NCBI GenBank assembly: GCA_963825415.1
Contig: CAWGTD010000006.1
Coordinates: forward strand, 806,001 to 870,000
DNA from: BP-464 sp963825415
Lineage (GTDB): Bacteria; Actinomycetota; Thermoleophilia; Solirubrobacterales; Solirubrobacteraceae
Direction of reading: 5' to 3'
Length of the DNA stretch: 64,000 bases
A model generated the notes under the pieces. The model ran no database searches, was not told where the DNA came from, and saw only the letters and a list, made by a program, of their open reading frames with translations. Both the position numbers and the translations under genes were made by a program. Positions 47,459 through 56,123 of the stretch are shown here, one piece after another; positions within the stretch are counted from its first letter, which is position 1, and each line of letters starts with the position of its first letter.

Positions 47459-48121
47459 ATGGCGTGCAAGACCGCCGCCGAGCTGGCGGGGCGGCTCGAC
47501 CTGGCGTCGCTCGCGCCCGACGATCGCCCCGCGGTCGTGCTGAACATGATCGCCAGCCTCGACGGCCGGGTGACCGTCGAAGGCCGCACCGCGCCGCTCG
47601 CCAACCGCGCCGACAACGAGATGTTCCACGCGCTGCGCGGCGCGGCCGACGCCGTGCTTGTGGGCGCCGGCACGGTGCGGGCCGAGGGCTACGGGCCGAT
47701 GGAGCAGCTGGCCGTGGTCGTCAGCGCAAGCCTCGATCTGTCGCCGGAGCTGGGCCTGCTGCGGGCGCCCGGCAATCGCGTCGTGGTGGTCACGCCCTCC
47801 GACCGCGAGCTCGCGCCCTGCGCGGCCGCGGTCAGCTACCTGCGCTGCGCCGATCTGGGCGACGCACTGCGCCGGCTGCGCAGCGACCACGGCGTGCGCT
47901 CCGTGGTCTGCGAGGGAGGCCCGCGCCTCAACGCCGCGTTGTTGCCCGCCGGGCTCGTCGACGAGCTGCACCTGGTCATTTCCCCCCAGCTCGTCGGCGG
48001 CCTGCAGCCGCTGACGCTCGTCGAGTCGCCCCCGATCGACCCTCCGCTGGCGGCGCGGCTGGTCTGGCTGCTCGAGTCGGGCGGCTACCTCTTCGCCCGG
48101 TACGCGCTGGAGCGCAGGTGA
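47459..48121 (+). CDS. RibD C-terminal/dihydrofolate reductase-like reductase
   Basis: 220 residues. DHFR-like fold of the RibD C-terminal family: VVLNMIASLDGRVTVEGRTA, then the NAD(P)H-binding GAADAVLVGAGTVRAEGYGP and VVCEGGPRLNAALLPAGLVD followed by ELHLVISPQLVGG. Typically acts on 5-amino-6-ribosylaminouracil phosphate or similar pyrimidines; this stand-alone form, without the deaminase domain, may act in riboflavin, F420-type or other biosynthesis. ATG 47459 is the only sensible start. Overlaps the PCMT gene by 4 bases (GTGA). Confidence 0.85.
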   Translation: MACKTAAELAGRLDLASLAPDDRPAVVLNMIASLDGRVTVEGRTAPLANRADNEMFHALRGAADAVLVGAGTVRAEGYGPMEQLAVVVSASLDLSPELGLLRAPGNRVVVVTPSDRELAPCAAAVSYLRCADLGDALRRLRSDHGVRSVVCEGGPRLNAALLPAGLVDELHLVISPQLVGGLQPLTLVESPPIDPPLAARLVWLLESGGYLFARYALERR

Positions 48122-48741
48122 CCGCCGAGGCGCTGGTCGCCGAGCTGCGCCGCCATGTCGCCGACGAGCGCGTGCTGGCCGCCATCGCCGCGGTGCCACG
48201 AGACCTCTTCGTCGGATCCCGGGACCGCAGGCACGCCTGGGAGAACCGGGCGCTGGGCATCGGCCGCGGGCAGACGATCTCCCAGCCGCTGGTCGTCGCG
48301 CGGATGTGCCAGGCGCTGGCCGTGCGCCCGGGAATGCGGGTGCTCGAAGTCGGCACCGGCTCTGGTTACCACGCCGCCGTCCTGGCGGCGTTGGGCGCGC
48401 TCGTATGGAGTGTGGAGCGCCACCGCGCTCTCTCGGAGCGCGCCCGGCACAACCTGGCCGGCGCCGGCGTGTCCGGAGTCGAGCTGATCGTCGGCGACGG
48501 CCGGGAGGGTCACGCGGCGGCCGCGCCCTACGACGGCGTCACGGTCGCCGCCACCGCCGACGGCGCGGTGCCCGGTGCGCTGCTCGAACAGCTGGCGCCG
48601 GGCGGCCGGCTGGTCGCCCCGGTGCGCGACGGCGACGGCGAGCGGCTGGTGCTGGTCCGCAGGCGCGAGGACGGGACCCTCGAGCGTGCCGATCTCGAGC
48701 CCGTGCGCTTCGTCCCGCTGCTTGCCGGCGTCGAGGAGTAG
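48118..48741 (+). CDS. pcm: Protein-L-isoaspartate O-methyltransferase family protein
   Basis: 207 residues from GTG 48118. Repairs isoaspartyl residues in aged proteins by AdoMet-dependent carboxyl methylation. N-terminal ALVAELRRHVADERVLAAI, VPRDLFVGS, the substrate-recognition segment GRGQTISQPLVVARMCQAL, AdoMet motif I VLEVGTGSGYHAAVLAALG and motif II YDGVTVAATADGAVP, with the LLEQLAPGGRLVAPV strand. Coupled to the RibD-like gene. Confidence 0.9.
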   Translation: MTAEALVAELRRHVADERVLAAIAAVPRDLFVGSRDRRHAWENRALGIGRGQTISQPLVVARMCQALAVRPGMRVLEVGTGSGYHAAVLAALGALVWSVERHRALSERARHNLAGAGVSGVELIVGDGREGHAAAAPYDGVTVAATADGAVPGALLEQLAPGGRLVAPVRDGDGERLVLVRRREDGTLERADLEPVRFVPLLAGVEE

Positions 48742-48753
48742 TTCCGCGCGCGG

Positions 48754-49134
48754 TCAGACCGGGCGCGCCAGGAGGTCGCCGAGCGCCTCCTCGACCGTCT
48801 CGTAGACGGGGATGTCGACGCCGAGCGGAACGGTCGTCAGCCAGGCCACGAGGCCCGGGTGCGTCGTGGCGACCGCCAGCTGGCAGCCGACGACGTCGAG
48901 CTGCTCGGCCAGTGCGCCGAGCGTGCCGGTGCCCGCGGCGTCGACGGCGCGCACCGGGGTCAGGTCGAGCAGCACCTCGCGAGCGCCCGCCGAGCACGCC
49001 TCGCACGCGGCGTCGCTGAAGGCCGCGCCGGTGACGGCCGAGAACCACGGGCCGGAGGTCACGACGCAGGTCGTCTCGCCGTACGTGCGGCTCATGACGG
49101 GAGGGGGAGCGACGGGGTGATCTGCCAGAGCCAT
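48754..49134 (-). CDS. STAS-domain protein (anti-sigma factor antagonist-like)
   Basis: 126 residues from ATG 49134; an ATG at 49095 would give a shorter form. The STAS fold shows SGPWFSAVTGAAFSDAACEA, REVLLDLTPVRAVDAAGTGT (the place of the phosphorylatable Ser/Thr after Asp, here DAAGTGTL) and LAEQLDVVGCQLAVATTHPG. A partner-switching role with an anti-sigma kinase would be usual, but no kinase is close. Starts 11 bases after the Nudix gene's stop. Confidence 0.8.
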   Translation of the reverse strand: MALADHPVAPPPVMSRTYGETTCVVTSGPWFSAVTGAAFSDAACEACSAGAREVLLDLTPVRAVDAAGTGTLGALAEQLDVVGCQLAVATTHPGLVAWLTTVPLGVDIPVYETVEEALGDLLARPV

Positions 49135-49145
49135 CTGGCCCCCGG

Positions 49146-49634
49146 TTACCCCCCGTCGCGAGCGGGCAAACCGGCCGGCGGGCGCGTGTCGAGCGCGGCG
49201 ATGGCGTGCACGATCGGCGCGACCTCCGGCAGCGCGCCGCGCGGAAACCAGCGCGCGTCGGCCACCTCGGCCCGCGCGATCTCGATGTCGCGCCGCGGCA
49301 GCTCGACGCGGAAGCCATGCAGGGTCTCGTGCCTGCCGTCGTGCCTGCGCCGCAACTCGCCCAGATCGATGAAGCGGGCGTCCTCGATCCCGAGCTCCTC
49401 GGAGATCTCGCGGCGCGCGGCGGTGCCGAACGACTCGCGCCGGCGGCAGAAACCACCCGGGAAATCCCACTGGGCGGGCCCGTAGGCGTGGCGGATCAAC
49501 AGCACCTCGTCGCCGTGGGTGAGCATGCACTTCACGCCCCGCGTGTGTGGGCGGAGCAGGCGCGAGTAGGAGCGCAGGAGCACGTAGCCGACCTGGTAGG
49601 CCGGCCGCATGACGAAGTCGGGGACCCGCCTCAC
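49146..49634 (-). CDS. Nudix hydrolase
   Basis: 162 residues from GTG 49634. The Nudix box GGFCRRRESFGTAARREISE/ELG matches GX5EX7REUXEEXGU. N-terminal DEVLLIRHAYGPAQWDFPGG leads into it. Hydrolyses a nucleoside diphosphate linked to another moiety; substrate unknown. Its GTG overlaps the preceding secreted-protein stop (GTGA), so it is translationally coupled to it; an internal ATG at 49610 is the alternative start. Confidence 0.87.
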   Translation of the reverse strand: MRRVPDFVMRPAYQVGYVLLRSYSRLLRPHTRGVKCMLTHGDEVLLIRHAYGPAQWDFPGGFCRRRESFGTAARREISEELGIEDARFIDLGELRRRHDGRHETLHGFRVELPRRDIEIARAEVADARWFPRGALPEVAPIVHAIAALDTRPPAGLPARDGG

Positions 49635-51685
49635 CGCAGGCGCCGCGCCACCAACGTGCCGACCTTCTTGCCTCCCACGGAGACCGTGACGCGCCAGGTC
49701 CCGGGCTTGAGCCGCAGCCGCGCGACGACCGGGGACGTGCCCTTCACGCGATCGGGGCGCACGCCCTTCGGCGTCTTGCCGATGCGCCGCGCCACCGCGG
49801 TCACCGCGCCGGCCGTGTTCGAGGTCGAGACCCGGACGGTCAAGCCGCCCCGTCCGAACAGCGGCGCCGAGAGACTCGCCCGCGCGCAGCTGGACGCCAG
49901 GTCGATGCGCGCGTTCGAGCCGCGGAAGCGCCCGCCGCGACGAACCACCACCACGCGCCGCACCTCCTGGCCGCCGGAGCGGAACGCCACGACGTAGGTG
50001 CCGTTGCGCAACCCCCGCGCGTGCAGCAGCCGTGGCTTGCTCACGTCGTTGCGGGTCGCCACGTGGACACTCTTGATCAGGCCGCGGCGCGCGACCAGGC
50101 GCCGGACGTCCACGTCCGCGAGCCCGGAGGGCTCCAGCCGCAGGTCGCGCCCACGTGGGACCGCGCGCGGGCCGGGCAGCGCGCGGCAGCGCGACGGGCC
50201 GCTGCCGCCGGTCGGGGGCTGGGCCCCCGGCGGGGGCACGGCGTCGCGGATCGCCACCATCCCGCCCAGCACGCCCTGGTAGAGCGTGCCGTCGGGCCCG
50301 AGCGTGACGGGGGCGTAGTTGTTGTTGAAACCCAGGCCGGTGCCCGCGAGCTGCTTGTAGACGAGCCGGCCGGTGCGCGCCTCCAGCGCGGTGAGGTACC
50401 ACGGGTCGTCGCCTTCACCCGCCGGCTTGGTCCACAGGTACAGCAGTCCGTTGGCGAGCGAGACCTTCGGCACCGTCGTCGGGGAGATCTCCTCGCTGCG
50501 CCAGGTCTGCTCGCAGCGACCGGTCGCCGGGTCGTAGTCGACGCGCGCGATGCCCGGCGAGGTGGTCCTTCCCTGCTCGGTGGCCGTCGGGTTGTTGTAG
50601 CCGTAGTTGTTCTCGACGATCAGCGCGTCGCCGAAGGAGACGAGCGAGTTGTCGGTGGCGCTGGAGCCCTTGTCGAAGACAGGCGCGCGGCAGATCTCCT
50701 GGCCGGAGCGCCGGTCGTACAGCAGGAGGTTCATCGGGTCCGCGTTGTCGGCGATCGCCACGAAGCCGCGCGACGTGATCGTCGGTGTCGTCCCCGACCC
50801 CGCATCGACCTGACCCGGCTTGGCGACCCCGGAGTTCGGATACTCGGCGCGCCAGGTCACCTGCGGCCCGGTCACGCCCGCGTCGAAGCGGTACAGCGCC
50901 TTGGCGGTGACGAGATAGACGCCGCCCAGCTCGTCGATCGCGAAGGAGTTGGCGATCTCCTCACCGGTGTCGTAGGTCTTGGCCGCGCCGGGGACGGCGG
51001 GGTCGAGGTAGCCGACCGTGCCGCCCGTCGTGACGAACCAGATGCGCCCGCTCCAATCCGGAAGCGCCGAGAAGATCTTCTCGGGGAACGGGACGAGCGT
51101 GCTGATGTCATAGGAGCGCTCGAGGGCGAAGCCGTTCGGGTTGGCCGTCTGCTTGACGACGTAGATGTGCCCGTCGGTCGTGGGCAGGACGGCTCGGTCC
51201 TGGTCGTCGAGATAGAAGTAGCCGCCACCACCGAAGTCGTTGAACGGCGAAGGCCGCTGCGGGTTGGGCAAGCCACGCGGCGGCAGCTGGAAGCTGGCCA
51301 GCTCGTCGAGCGTGCCCGCGTCGAGCATGCGCAGCGTCGGGCCGGCCAGGCCGACGCACACGGTCACGATCCGGCCCTTGGAATCGAACGTGATCGACCC
51401 GCACACACTCGAGTAGAACGTCGAGATCACCTCGGGCCGGACGCCCAGCGGCCCCGGGCCCTGGTTGGCGTCGGTCTGGTAGGCGTCGACGTGCAGGTTC
51501 GACTTGGCGTTGGGACCCATGAACGGGTGGCGCGGCGGGTCGGGCGACGAGATCGGGTCGGGCGTCGCCGGACTGCCGATGTAGGCGGTGGCGGAGCCGT
51601 TGTCAGGGATCGGCGTCGGCTGCGCGCGCGCGAGCGTGGGCGCGACGACGAGCAGGGCGGCGAGCAGTACGACCATGCGCTTCAT
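49631..51685 (-). CDS. Secreted beta-propeller/PQQ-like repeat protein
   Basis: 684 residues. Signal peptide VVLLAALLVVAPTLARA. Residues ~90-500 form repeated blades, e.g. GSITFDSKGRIVTVCVGLAG, LPTTDGHIYVVKQTANPN, IWFVTTGGTVGYLDPAVPGA, YLVTAKALYRFDAGVTG and LGPDGTLYQGVLGG, resembling a quinoprotein/WD40-like propeller. The remaining ~180 residues are a basic Arg/Val-rich beta-sandwich tail (VVARLRLKPGTWRVTVSVGG). Not clearly a dehydrogenase: the PQQ-binding Trp docking motifs were not recognised. Faces outside the cell; cotranscribed with a Nudix and a STAS gene. Confidence 0.8.
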   Translation of the reverse strand: MKRMVVLLAALLVVAPTLARAQPTPIPDNGSATAYIGSPATPDPISSPDPPRHPFMGPNAKSNLHVDAYQTDANQGPGPLGVRPEVISTFYSSVCGSITFDSKGRIVTVCVGLAGPTLRMLDAGTLDELASFQLPPRGLPNPQRPSPFNDFGGGGYFYLDDQDRAVLPTTDGHIYVVKQTANPNGFALERSYDISTLVPFPEKIFSALPDWSGRIWFVTTGGTVGYLDPAVPGAAKTYDTGEEIANSFAIDELGGVYLVTAKALYRFDAGVTGPQVTWRAEYPNSGVAKPGQVDAGSGTTPTITSRGFVAIADNADPMNLLLYDRRSGQEICRAPVFDKGSSATDNSLVSFGDALIVENNYGYNNPTATEQGRTTSPGIARVDYDPATGRCEQTWRSEEISPTTVPKVSLANGLLYLWTKPAGEGDDPWYLTALEARTGRLVYKQLAGTGLGFNNNYAPVTLGPDGTLYQGVLGGMVAIRDAVPPPGAQPPTGGSGPSRCRALPGPRAVPRGRDLRLEPSGLADVDVRRLVARRGLIKSVHVATRNDVSKPRLLHARGLRNGTYVVAFRSGGQEVRRVVVVRRGGRFRGSNARIDLASSCARASLSAPLFGRGGLTVRVSTSNTAGAVTAVARRIGKTPKGVRPDRVKGTSPVVARLRLKPGTWRVTVSVGGKKVGTLVARRLR

Positions 51686-51710
51686 GGCCGGGCAGTGTTA
51701 CAACGTCGGC

Positions 51711-52385
51711 GTGCCGGTGATGAACCAGCGCCGCGGCGTCGTCGCGCTGGGCGACTCGATCACGCGGGCGCGAGGGGGCACGCCGGCGCTGGGGATCCAT
51801 TTCCAATCCTGGGCGCAGTGGCTGGCCGAGACGCTCGAGCTGCCGTTCACCAACCTCGCGCGCGACGCCGCGACGGTCTCCGACGTGCTCGGCTCGCAGG
51901 TACCGGCGCTGCGCGGCCCGTACGACCTCGGCGCGCTCCACGTCGGCGTCAACGACGTGCGCGAGACCGGCTGGGACGCGGTTGCCTTCCAGCGCGACGC
52001 GGCCGCGATCGTCGCCGCGCTGGCGGGGTGCTGCGACCGCGTGCTGGTGCTCACCGTGCCGCACGACCTCGGCCGGCCGCGGGCCACGCCGAAGCCGCGC
52101 CAGGCGAACGAGGCCCTGCGGCGGGTGGCGGGCTGGGGCGGCGCGCTGGTCTGCGATCTGGCGGGGTTCGGTGGCCGCCGCAACGTGCTCCCTGACGCGG
52201 TCCACCCCACGTCGGCCGGCGAGCTGGCGATCGCCGATGCCGCGGCGCGCACGCTGGGAGTCGCTCGCATGCCCTCGTCGCTCGCCGACCCGCTGGGAGG
52301 GCCGTGGCACCGAGCTCGCTACGAGGCGTGGTGGACGCAGCTGTGGCTGCGCGACCTGGTGCGCCGTGCGCGGGAGCGGCCGTAG
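51711..52385 (+). CDS. SGNH/GDSL-type esterase
   Basis: 224 residues from GTG 51711 (ATG 51720 is the alternative; both are in frame). Block I GDSITRARG (nucleophile Ser in GVVALGDSITRARG), block III GVNDVRETG (Asn of the oxyanion hole), block V DAVHPTSAGELA with the Asp/His pair. SGNH hydrolase fold, likely acting on acyl, acetyl-sugar or phospholipid esters. TACAAC six bases upstream of GTG 51711 is a weaker -10 than elsewhere. Divergent from the propeller gene. Confidence 0.88.
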   Translation: MPVMNQRRGVVALGDSITRARGGTPALGIHFQSWAQWLAETLELPFTNLARDAATVSDVLGSQVPALRGPYDLGALHVGVNDVRETGWDAVAFQRDAAAIVAALAGCCDRVLVLTVPHDLGRPRATPKPRQANEALRRVAGWGGALVCDLAGFGGRRNVLPDAVHPTSAGELAIADAAARTLGVARMPSSLADPLGGPWHRARYEAWWTQLWLRDLVRRARERP

Positions 52386-52388
52386 GCT
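52383..52388 (+). promoter_or_regulatory. Leaderless -10 box TAGGCT that includes the upstream stop codon
   Basis: The TAG of this box is the stop codon of the SGNH gene (52383-52385). TAGGCT lies eight bases before ATG 52397. Confidence 0.6.
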
Positions 52389-52396
52389 GAACTGCG

Positions 52397-53542
52397 ATGG
52401 ACCCCACCAGAACTGCGATCGGCACTTGGAGCGGCGGGCGCTTCATGCACTTCGGCGAGGCGCTCGACGACGACCGCCTCGTCGCCCTGCTGCGTCCCGA
52501 CGACCGCATCCGCACGGTCCTGACCGCGGACGCCTACGGCGCCGGCGATGCCGACCGGATGCTCGGCCGTGCGCTGGAAGGGCTCGATCGCGAGAGCTAT
52601 TGCCTGGTGGGCGCGGTGGGCCACGACTTCTACGAGGGCGAGCGCGAAGGGGCCAAGGGCTTCCCGCGCTTCACCGACCCCCGGCTGCGTGCGTCCGACG
52701 CCTACGCCGGCTATCTGCGCATGGCCACCGAACGCTCCCTGGAGCGGCTGGGCGTCGAGCGCTTCGACCTGCTGCTGCTGCACAACCCCGACCGCACCGG
52801 CTACACCGATCCCGTGGTGTGGGAGGGCATGGCCGCACTGCGCGCGGCGGGCCTGACGCGGCTGCTCGGCGTCGCACCCGGGCCGGCCAACGGCTTCACG
52901 CTTGACCTCATCGACTGCCTGGAGCGCTTCGGCGAGCTGATCGACTGGGCGATGGTCATCCTCAACCCGCTGGAGCCGTGGCCGGGCGAGCTGGTGCTCG
53001 AGCCCGCGCGGCGCCAGGGCGTGCAGCTCATCACGAGGGTCGTCGACTACGGCGGCCTCTTCCACGGCGACCTGGCCGTCGGCACGCCGCTCGGCGAGCG
53101 CGACCACCGCTCGTTCAGGCCGGCGGGCTGGGTGCTTCAAGGCGCCGAGCGGCTCGAGCGCATGCGCCCGATCGCCGAGCGCCATGGGCTGACGACGCTG
53201 CAGCTGGCGTGCCAGTGGAACCTCGCCCAGGAGCCGGTCGACTGCGTGGTGCCGACGCTGATCCAGGAGGCCGGTGCGGCGGCGCGGCCGGTCGAGGCCC
53301 AGCGCTCCGAGCTCGCGACGCTGCCCGAGCAGAACGTCCTCGACGCCGACGAGGTCGCCGAGATCCGCGCGATCGGCGACAACACCGGATGCATGGCGCT
53401 CAAGGGCGGCGTGCCCGATCACGAGGGTGCGGCGCGCCCGGATCGCTGGGCGCTGGACGAGCACCTCGCCGGCGTCGCCGACCGCTGGGGCATCGACCCG
53501 GCGCGCGACCTCGCGCCGGTGGGCGGCCCGGCCGTAACCTGA
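52397..53542 (+). CDS. Aldo/keto reductase family protein (second copy type)
   Basis: 381 residues, TIM-barrel AKR fold, distant from the other AKR in this window. Signals: TVLTADAYGAGDADRMLGRA (cofactor Asp region), LRMATERSLERLGVERFDLL/LLHNPDRTG (catalytic His strand), and VVPTLIQEAGAAARPVEAQR with IRAIGDN near the end. A Lys/Tyr catalytic pair could not be placed with certainty, so oxidoreductase activity is probable rather than shown. Longer than most AKRs because of the C-terminal extension RWGIDPARDLAPVGG. Confidence 0.82.
   Translation: MDPTRTAIGTWSGGRFMHFGEALDDDRLVALLRPDDRIRTVLTADAYGAGDADRMLGRALEGLDRESYCLVGAVGHDFYEGEREGAKGFPRFTDPRLRASDAYAGYLRMATERSLERLGVERFDLLLLHNPDRTGYTDPVVWEGMAALRAAGLTRLLGVAPGPANGFTLDLIDCLERFGELIDWAMVILNPLEPWPGELVLEPARRQGVQLITRVVDYGGLFHGDLAVGTPLGERDHRSFRPAGWVLQGAERLERMRPIAERHGLTTLQLACQWNLAQEPVDCVVPTLIQEAGAAARPVEAQRSELATLPEQNVLDADEVAEIRAIGDNTGCMALKGGVPDHEGAARPDRWALDEHLAGVADRWGIDPARDLAPVGGPAVT
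53535..53540 (+). promoter_or_regulatory. Leaderless -10 box TAACCT overlapping the AKR stop
   Basis: TAACCT is followed by seven bases and GTG 53548. Its last T is the first base of the TGA stop of the upstream gene. Confidence 0.6.
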
Positions 53543-53547
53543 TCGCC

Positions 53548-54093
53548 GTGGAGTCCCTGCGCGGACAGCTCCTCATCGCAGCGCCGACCTTGCTGGACCC
53601 GAACTTCCTGCGCACGGTGATCCTGATCGCCGAGCACAGCGAGGACGGCGCGCTCGGCGTCGTGCTCAACCGGCCGTCGGAGGCGAGCGTCGGCGAGGTC
53701 GTCCCCGATCTGTCTTCGATCGTCGACTCCGAGGAGCCGGTCTTCGCCGGCGGGCCGGTGCAGCCCGGCGGCGTGATGGTGCTCGCCGAGTTCGACGACC
53801 CGAGGGACTCGGCGCTGCCGATCGACGGCGACCTCGGCTTCGTCGCGCTCGAGGCGGACCTGGGCTCGCTGGGCGACGGCACGCGGCGGGCGCGCGCGTT
53901 CGCGGGTCATGCCGGCTGGGGCCCGGGGCAGCTCGACGGAGAGCTGGCCGAGGAGGCGTGGTTCGGCGCGGCGTTTCGCCGCGAGGACGCGTTCACCGAC
54001 GCGCCCGAGGAGCTGTGGAGCCGCGCGCTGCTGCGCAAGGGCGGGCCCTACGCGCTGGTCGCGCGGATGCCCCTGGACCCGTCGCTGAACTAG
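53548..54093 (+). CDS. YqgE/AlgH family protein (UPF0301)
   Basis: 181 residues from GTG 53548. Fingerprint of the YqgE/AlgH family: RGQLLIAAPTLLDPNFLRTV, HSEDGALGVVLNRPSE, then VFAGGPVQPGGVMVLAEF and AGHAGWGPGQLDGELAEEAW. Function unknown in general. First gene of an operon with a coiled-coil protein and a DUF3891 protein: its stop shares a base with the next start (TAGTG). Confidence 0.9.
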   Translation: MESLRGQLLIAAPTLLDPNFLRTVILIAEHSEDGALGVVLNRPSEASVGEVVPDLSSIVDSEEPVFAGGPVQPGGVMVLAEFDDPRDSALPIDGDLGFVALEADLGSLGDGTRRARAFAGHAGWGPGQLDGELAEEAWFGAAFRREDAFTDAPEELWSRALLRKGGPYALVARMPLDPSLN

Positions 54094-55413
54094 TGGCCAA
54101 GCAGCCGCGCAAGCAGAGCAAGCCGCAGCGCTCGACCGAGCCGACGGTCGCACAGCAGCGCCAGGCCTACTACGAGGCGCGCGCACGCCGCCAGTCGCTC
54201 GAAGAGCTCGGGATAACCGAGGCCGAACCCGCCAAGCCCGCGCCCGACACCAAGGCCGCGCTGGAGGCGCTGGACTCCTTCGACCGGCTGATGGTGCTCT
54301 ACGGGATCTGCCGCTGGACCGCGGTCGCCGGCCAGCCGCCCGAGCCCGAGGACTGGGAGGGCGACAAGGACTGGCCGCAGCCCGACGCCGTCGAGTCGCT
54401 GTTCGGTTCCTGGGACCAGGCGCTCGCCGAGTCCGGCGTGCTCGACTCGGCCGTGCCCGACATCCTCGACCGCGTCGCCAAGGCCCACCAGGACGTCGCC
54501 AAGCGCACCGAGGAGCTCGAGAAGAGCCAACGACGCCTCGAGGAGGAGGCGCAGCGCGTCCCGGAGCTCGAGCGCCAGATGGAGCGCCACAAGGCGCGCC
54601 GCGACGAGGTCGACCTGCGCGCCCGCGAGATCGAGGGCGAGCGCGAGCGGCTCGTGGCCGAGCGCGACGAGGCGCGGGCGCGGCTCGCCGAGCTCGAGGG
54701 CCGCGCTTCGGATCTCGAGGGACGTCTGGCCGACGCCGCTCAGCGGCCGGCCGCCCCGCCCGACGACGAGTGGGTCCACGAGCTCGAGGGCGCGCTGTCG
54801 GCACACGCGCGCTCGGAGGCCGAGCGCGGCGAGCTGCACGACCGCATGGAGCAGCTGCGCGCCGAGCGAGAACGCGACCGGCGGACGATCGCCGAGCTGT
54901 CCGCGTTGCTGGCGCGGCACGAAGTCCGCGCCCGAAGCTTCCCCGCCGGCGGGCGAGGAGGACGCGCCCGGGACGGTGCTCGAAGCGGTCGAGCGCGCGG
55001 CGGCCGGCAGCGCGCACCTGCGCTTCGCACCGCGCGCGTTCGAGACCGCCGCCGACTCGCCGTTTCGCCGGCCCGGCCTCGTGCTCGACACGCTGCGCCG
55101 GCTCGACGAGCTGGCCGGGCGCTACGAGGCCGGGGACATGGGCATGTCGCTCTCCCAGGCCGCGCAGGAGGTCGGCATCACGCAGTGGAAGGCCGGCGTC
55201 TCGGAGCTGGCCCGTACCCGCTGGCGCGACGAGTACCTGGTGACCGTCGACGGGCAGGAGGTCGAGCTGGGCCCGCACGTCGGCCTCGGCTCGGGATCGG
55301 GGGCGGGCTTCGTCGCGCGCGTGTATCTGCACGTCTCCGACGGCGGCGACGGACTGCCGCGCGGCATCACCGTCGGCGTCGTGGGTCGCCACCTGCCCGA
55401 CACGACGACCTGA
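54093..55413 (+). CDS. Coiled-coil hypothetical protein with an apparent single-base frameshift
   Basis: Begins with GTG 54093 (KQPRKQSKPQRSTEPTVAQQ) and runs in one frame through a charged coiled coil (KAHQDVAKRTEELEKSQRRL, VPELERQMERHKARRDEVDL, LVAERDEARARLAELEGRAS) to about 54930. From there the sensible sequence is in the next frame: GEEDAPGTVLEAVERAAAGS, then LDTLRRLDELAGRYEAGDMG and VGVVGRHLPDTTT to the stop 55411-55413. Deleting one C of the CCC around 54931-54933 joins both halves naturally. Unshifted, the frame becomes Arg/Gly-rich and runs on into the next gene. Probably a sequencing or assembly error, otherwise a recent mutation. Function unknown; no family recognised. Confidence 0.75.
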
Positions 55414-56045
55414 TGCTCCTGCGCAAGGAGGGCGACGCGGTCGTCTGCATCGGCCAGGCCTCGCACGCGTGGATCAGCGGGCAGCTCGCCCGCGCCTGGG
55501 CCGATCCCGTGCCCGAGGCCGTGTGCCTGGCCGCCGAGCAGCACGACGTCGGCTGGAACGAGCTGGACCTCGCGCCGCTGCTGGACGCCGAGAGCGGGCT
55601 GCCGGTCGACTTCATGGGCCTGCCGTTCGACCGGCGCATCGAGCTGTGGCGCGCGGCGCCGCACAAGCTCGCCTCGCAGAGCCTCTACGCCGCGTTGCTG
55701 GTCTCGCTGCACGGCACCCGCCTGCTCGACGGCGACGAGCGCGCGGCCGAGTACCTATGCGAGCAGGCCGACCTCCAGCGACGCTGGAGCGCCGAGCTCG
55801 ACGCCGACCCCGGCGACCTGGCCCGACACCGCGACCTGATCGCCGAATGGGACCGCCTGTCGCTCGGCCTGTGCCTGGACTGGGACGACATCGCGTTCGA
55901 GCCGTGGCCGTTCGCGCCCGACCGGCTCGTCGTGGCGTGCGAGGGCAGGCGCCTGGAGGGTCGCTACACCGACGAGGCCGAGCTGCGTGAGGCGCTGCGG
56001 CAGGCGCCGCTCGTCAAGCTCGAGTTCTCACTTGCCGCGGCTTGA
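55413..56045 (+). CDS. DUF3891 family protein
   Basis: 210 residues from ATG 55413. Conserved-looking block AAEQHDVGWNELDLAPLLDA and SGLPVDFMGLPFDRRIELWR is that of DUF3891, a helical family of unknown role with an HD-domain-like His-Asp (EQHD) pair. Its ATG shares one base with the stop of the coiled-coil gene, so operonic. The middle HGTRLLDGDERAAEYLCEQA contains a further His. Confidence 0.85.
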   Translation: MLLRKEGDAVVCIGQASHAWISGQLARAWADPVPEAVCLAAEQHDVGWNELDLAPLLDAESGLPVDFMGLPFDRRIELWRAAPHKLASQSLYAALLVSLHGTRLLDGDERAAEYLCEQADLQRRWSAELDADPGDLARHRDLIAEWDRLSLGLCLDWDDIAFEPWPFAPDRLVVACEGRRLEGRYTDEAELREALRQAPLVKLEFSLAAA

Positions 56046-56123
56046 CAATCACGGCGTGTGAACAACTTGCGCGTCCATCGGGCTCCGGCGCAAGTTCGGG
56101 GTTGCGCGCGCGTTACGGGCGAC

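Noticed and set aside
53958..56045. A single 695-residue protein fusing the coiled coil to DUF3891
   Set aside because: The stretch between them is Arg/Gly-rich nonsense in that frame while the next frame is a proper protein; treated as a frameshift instead.
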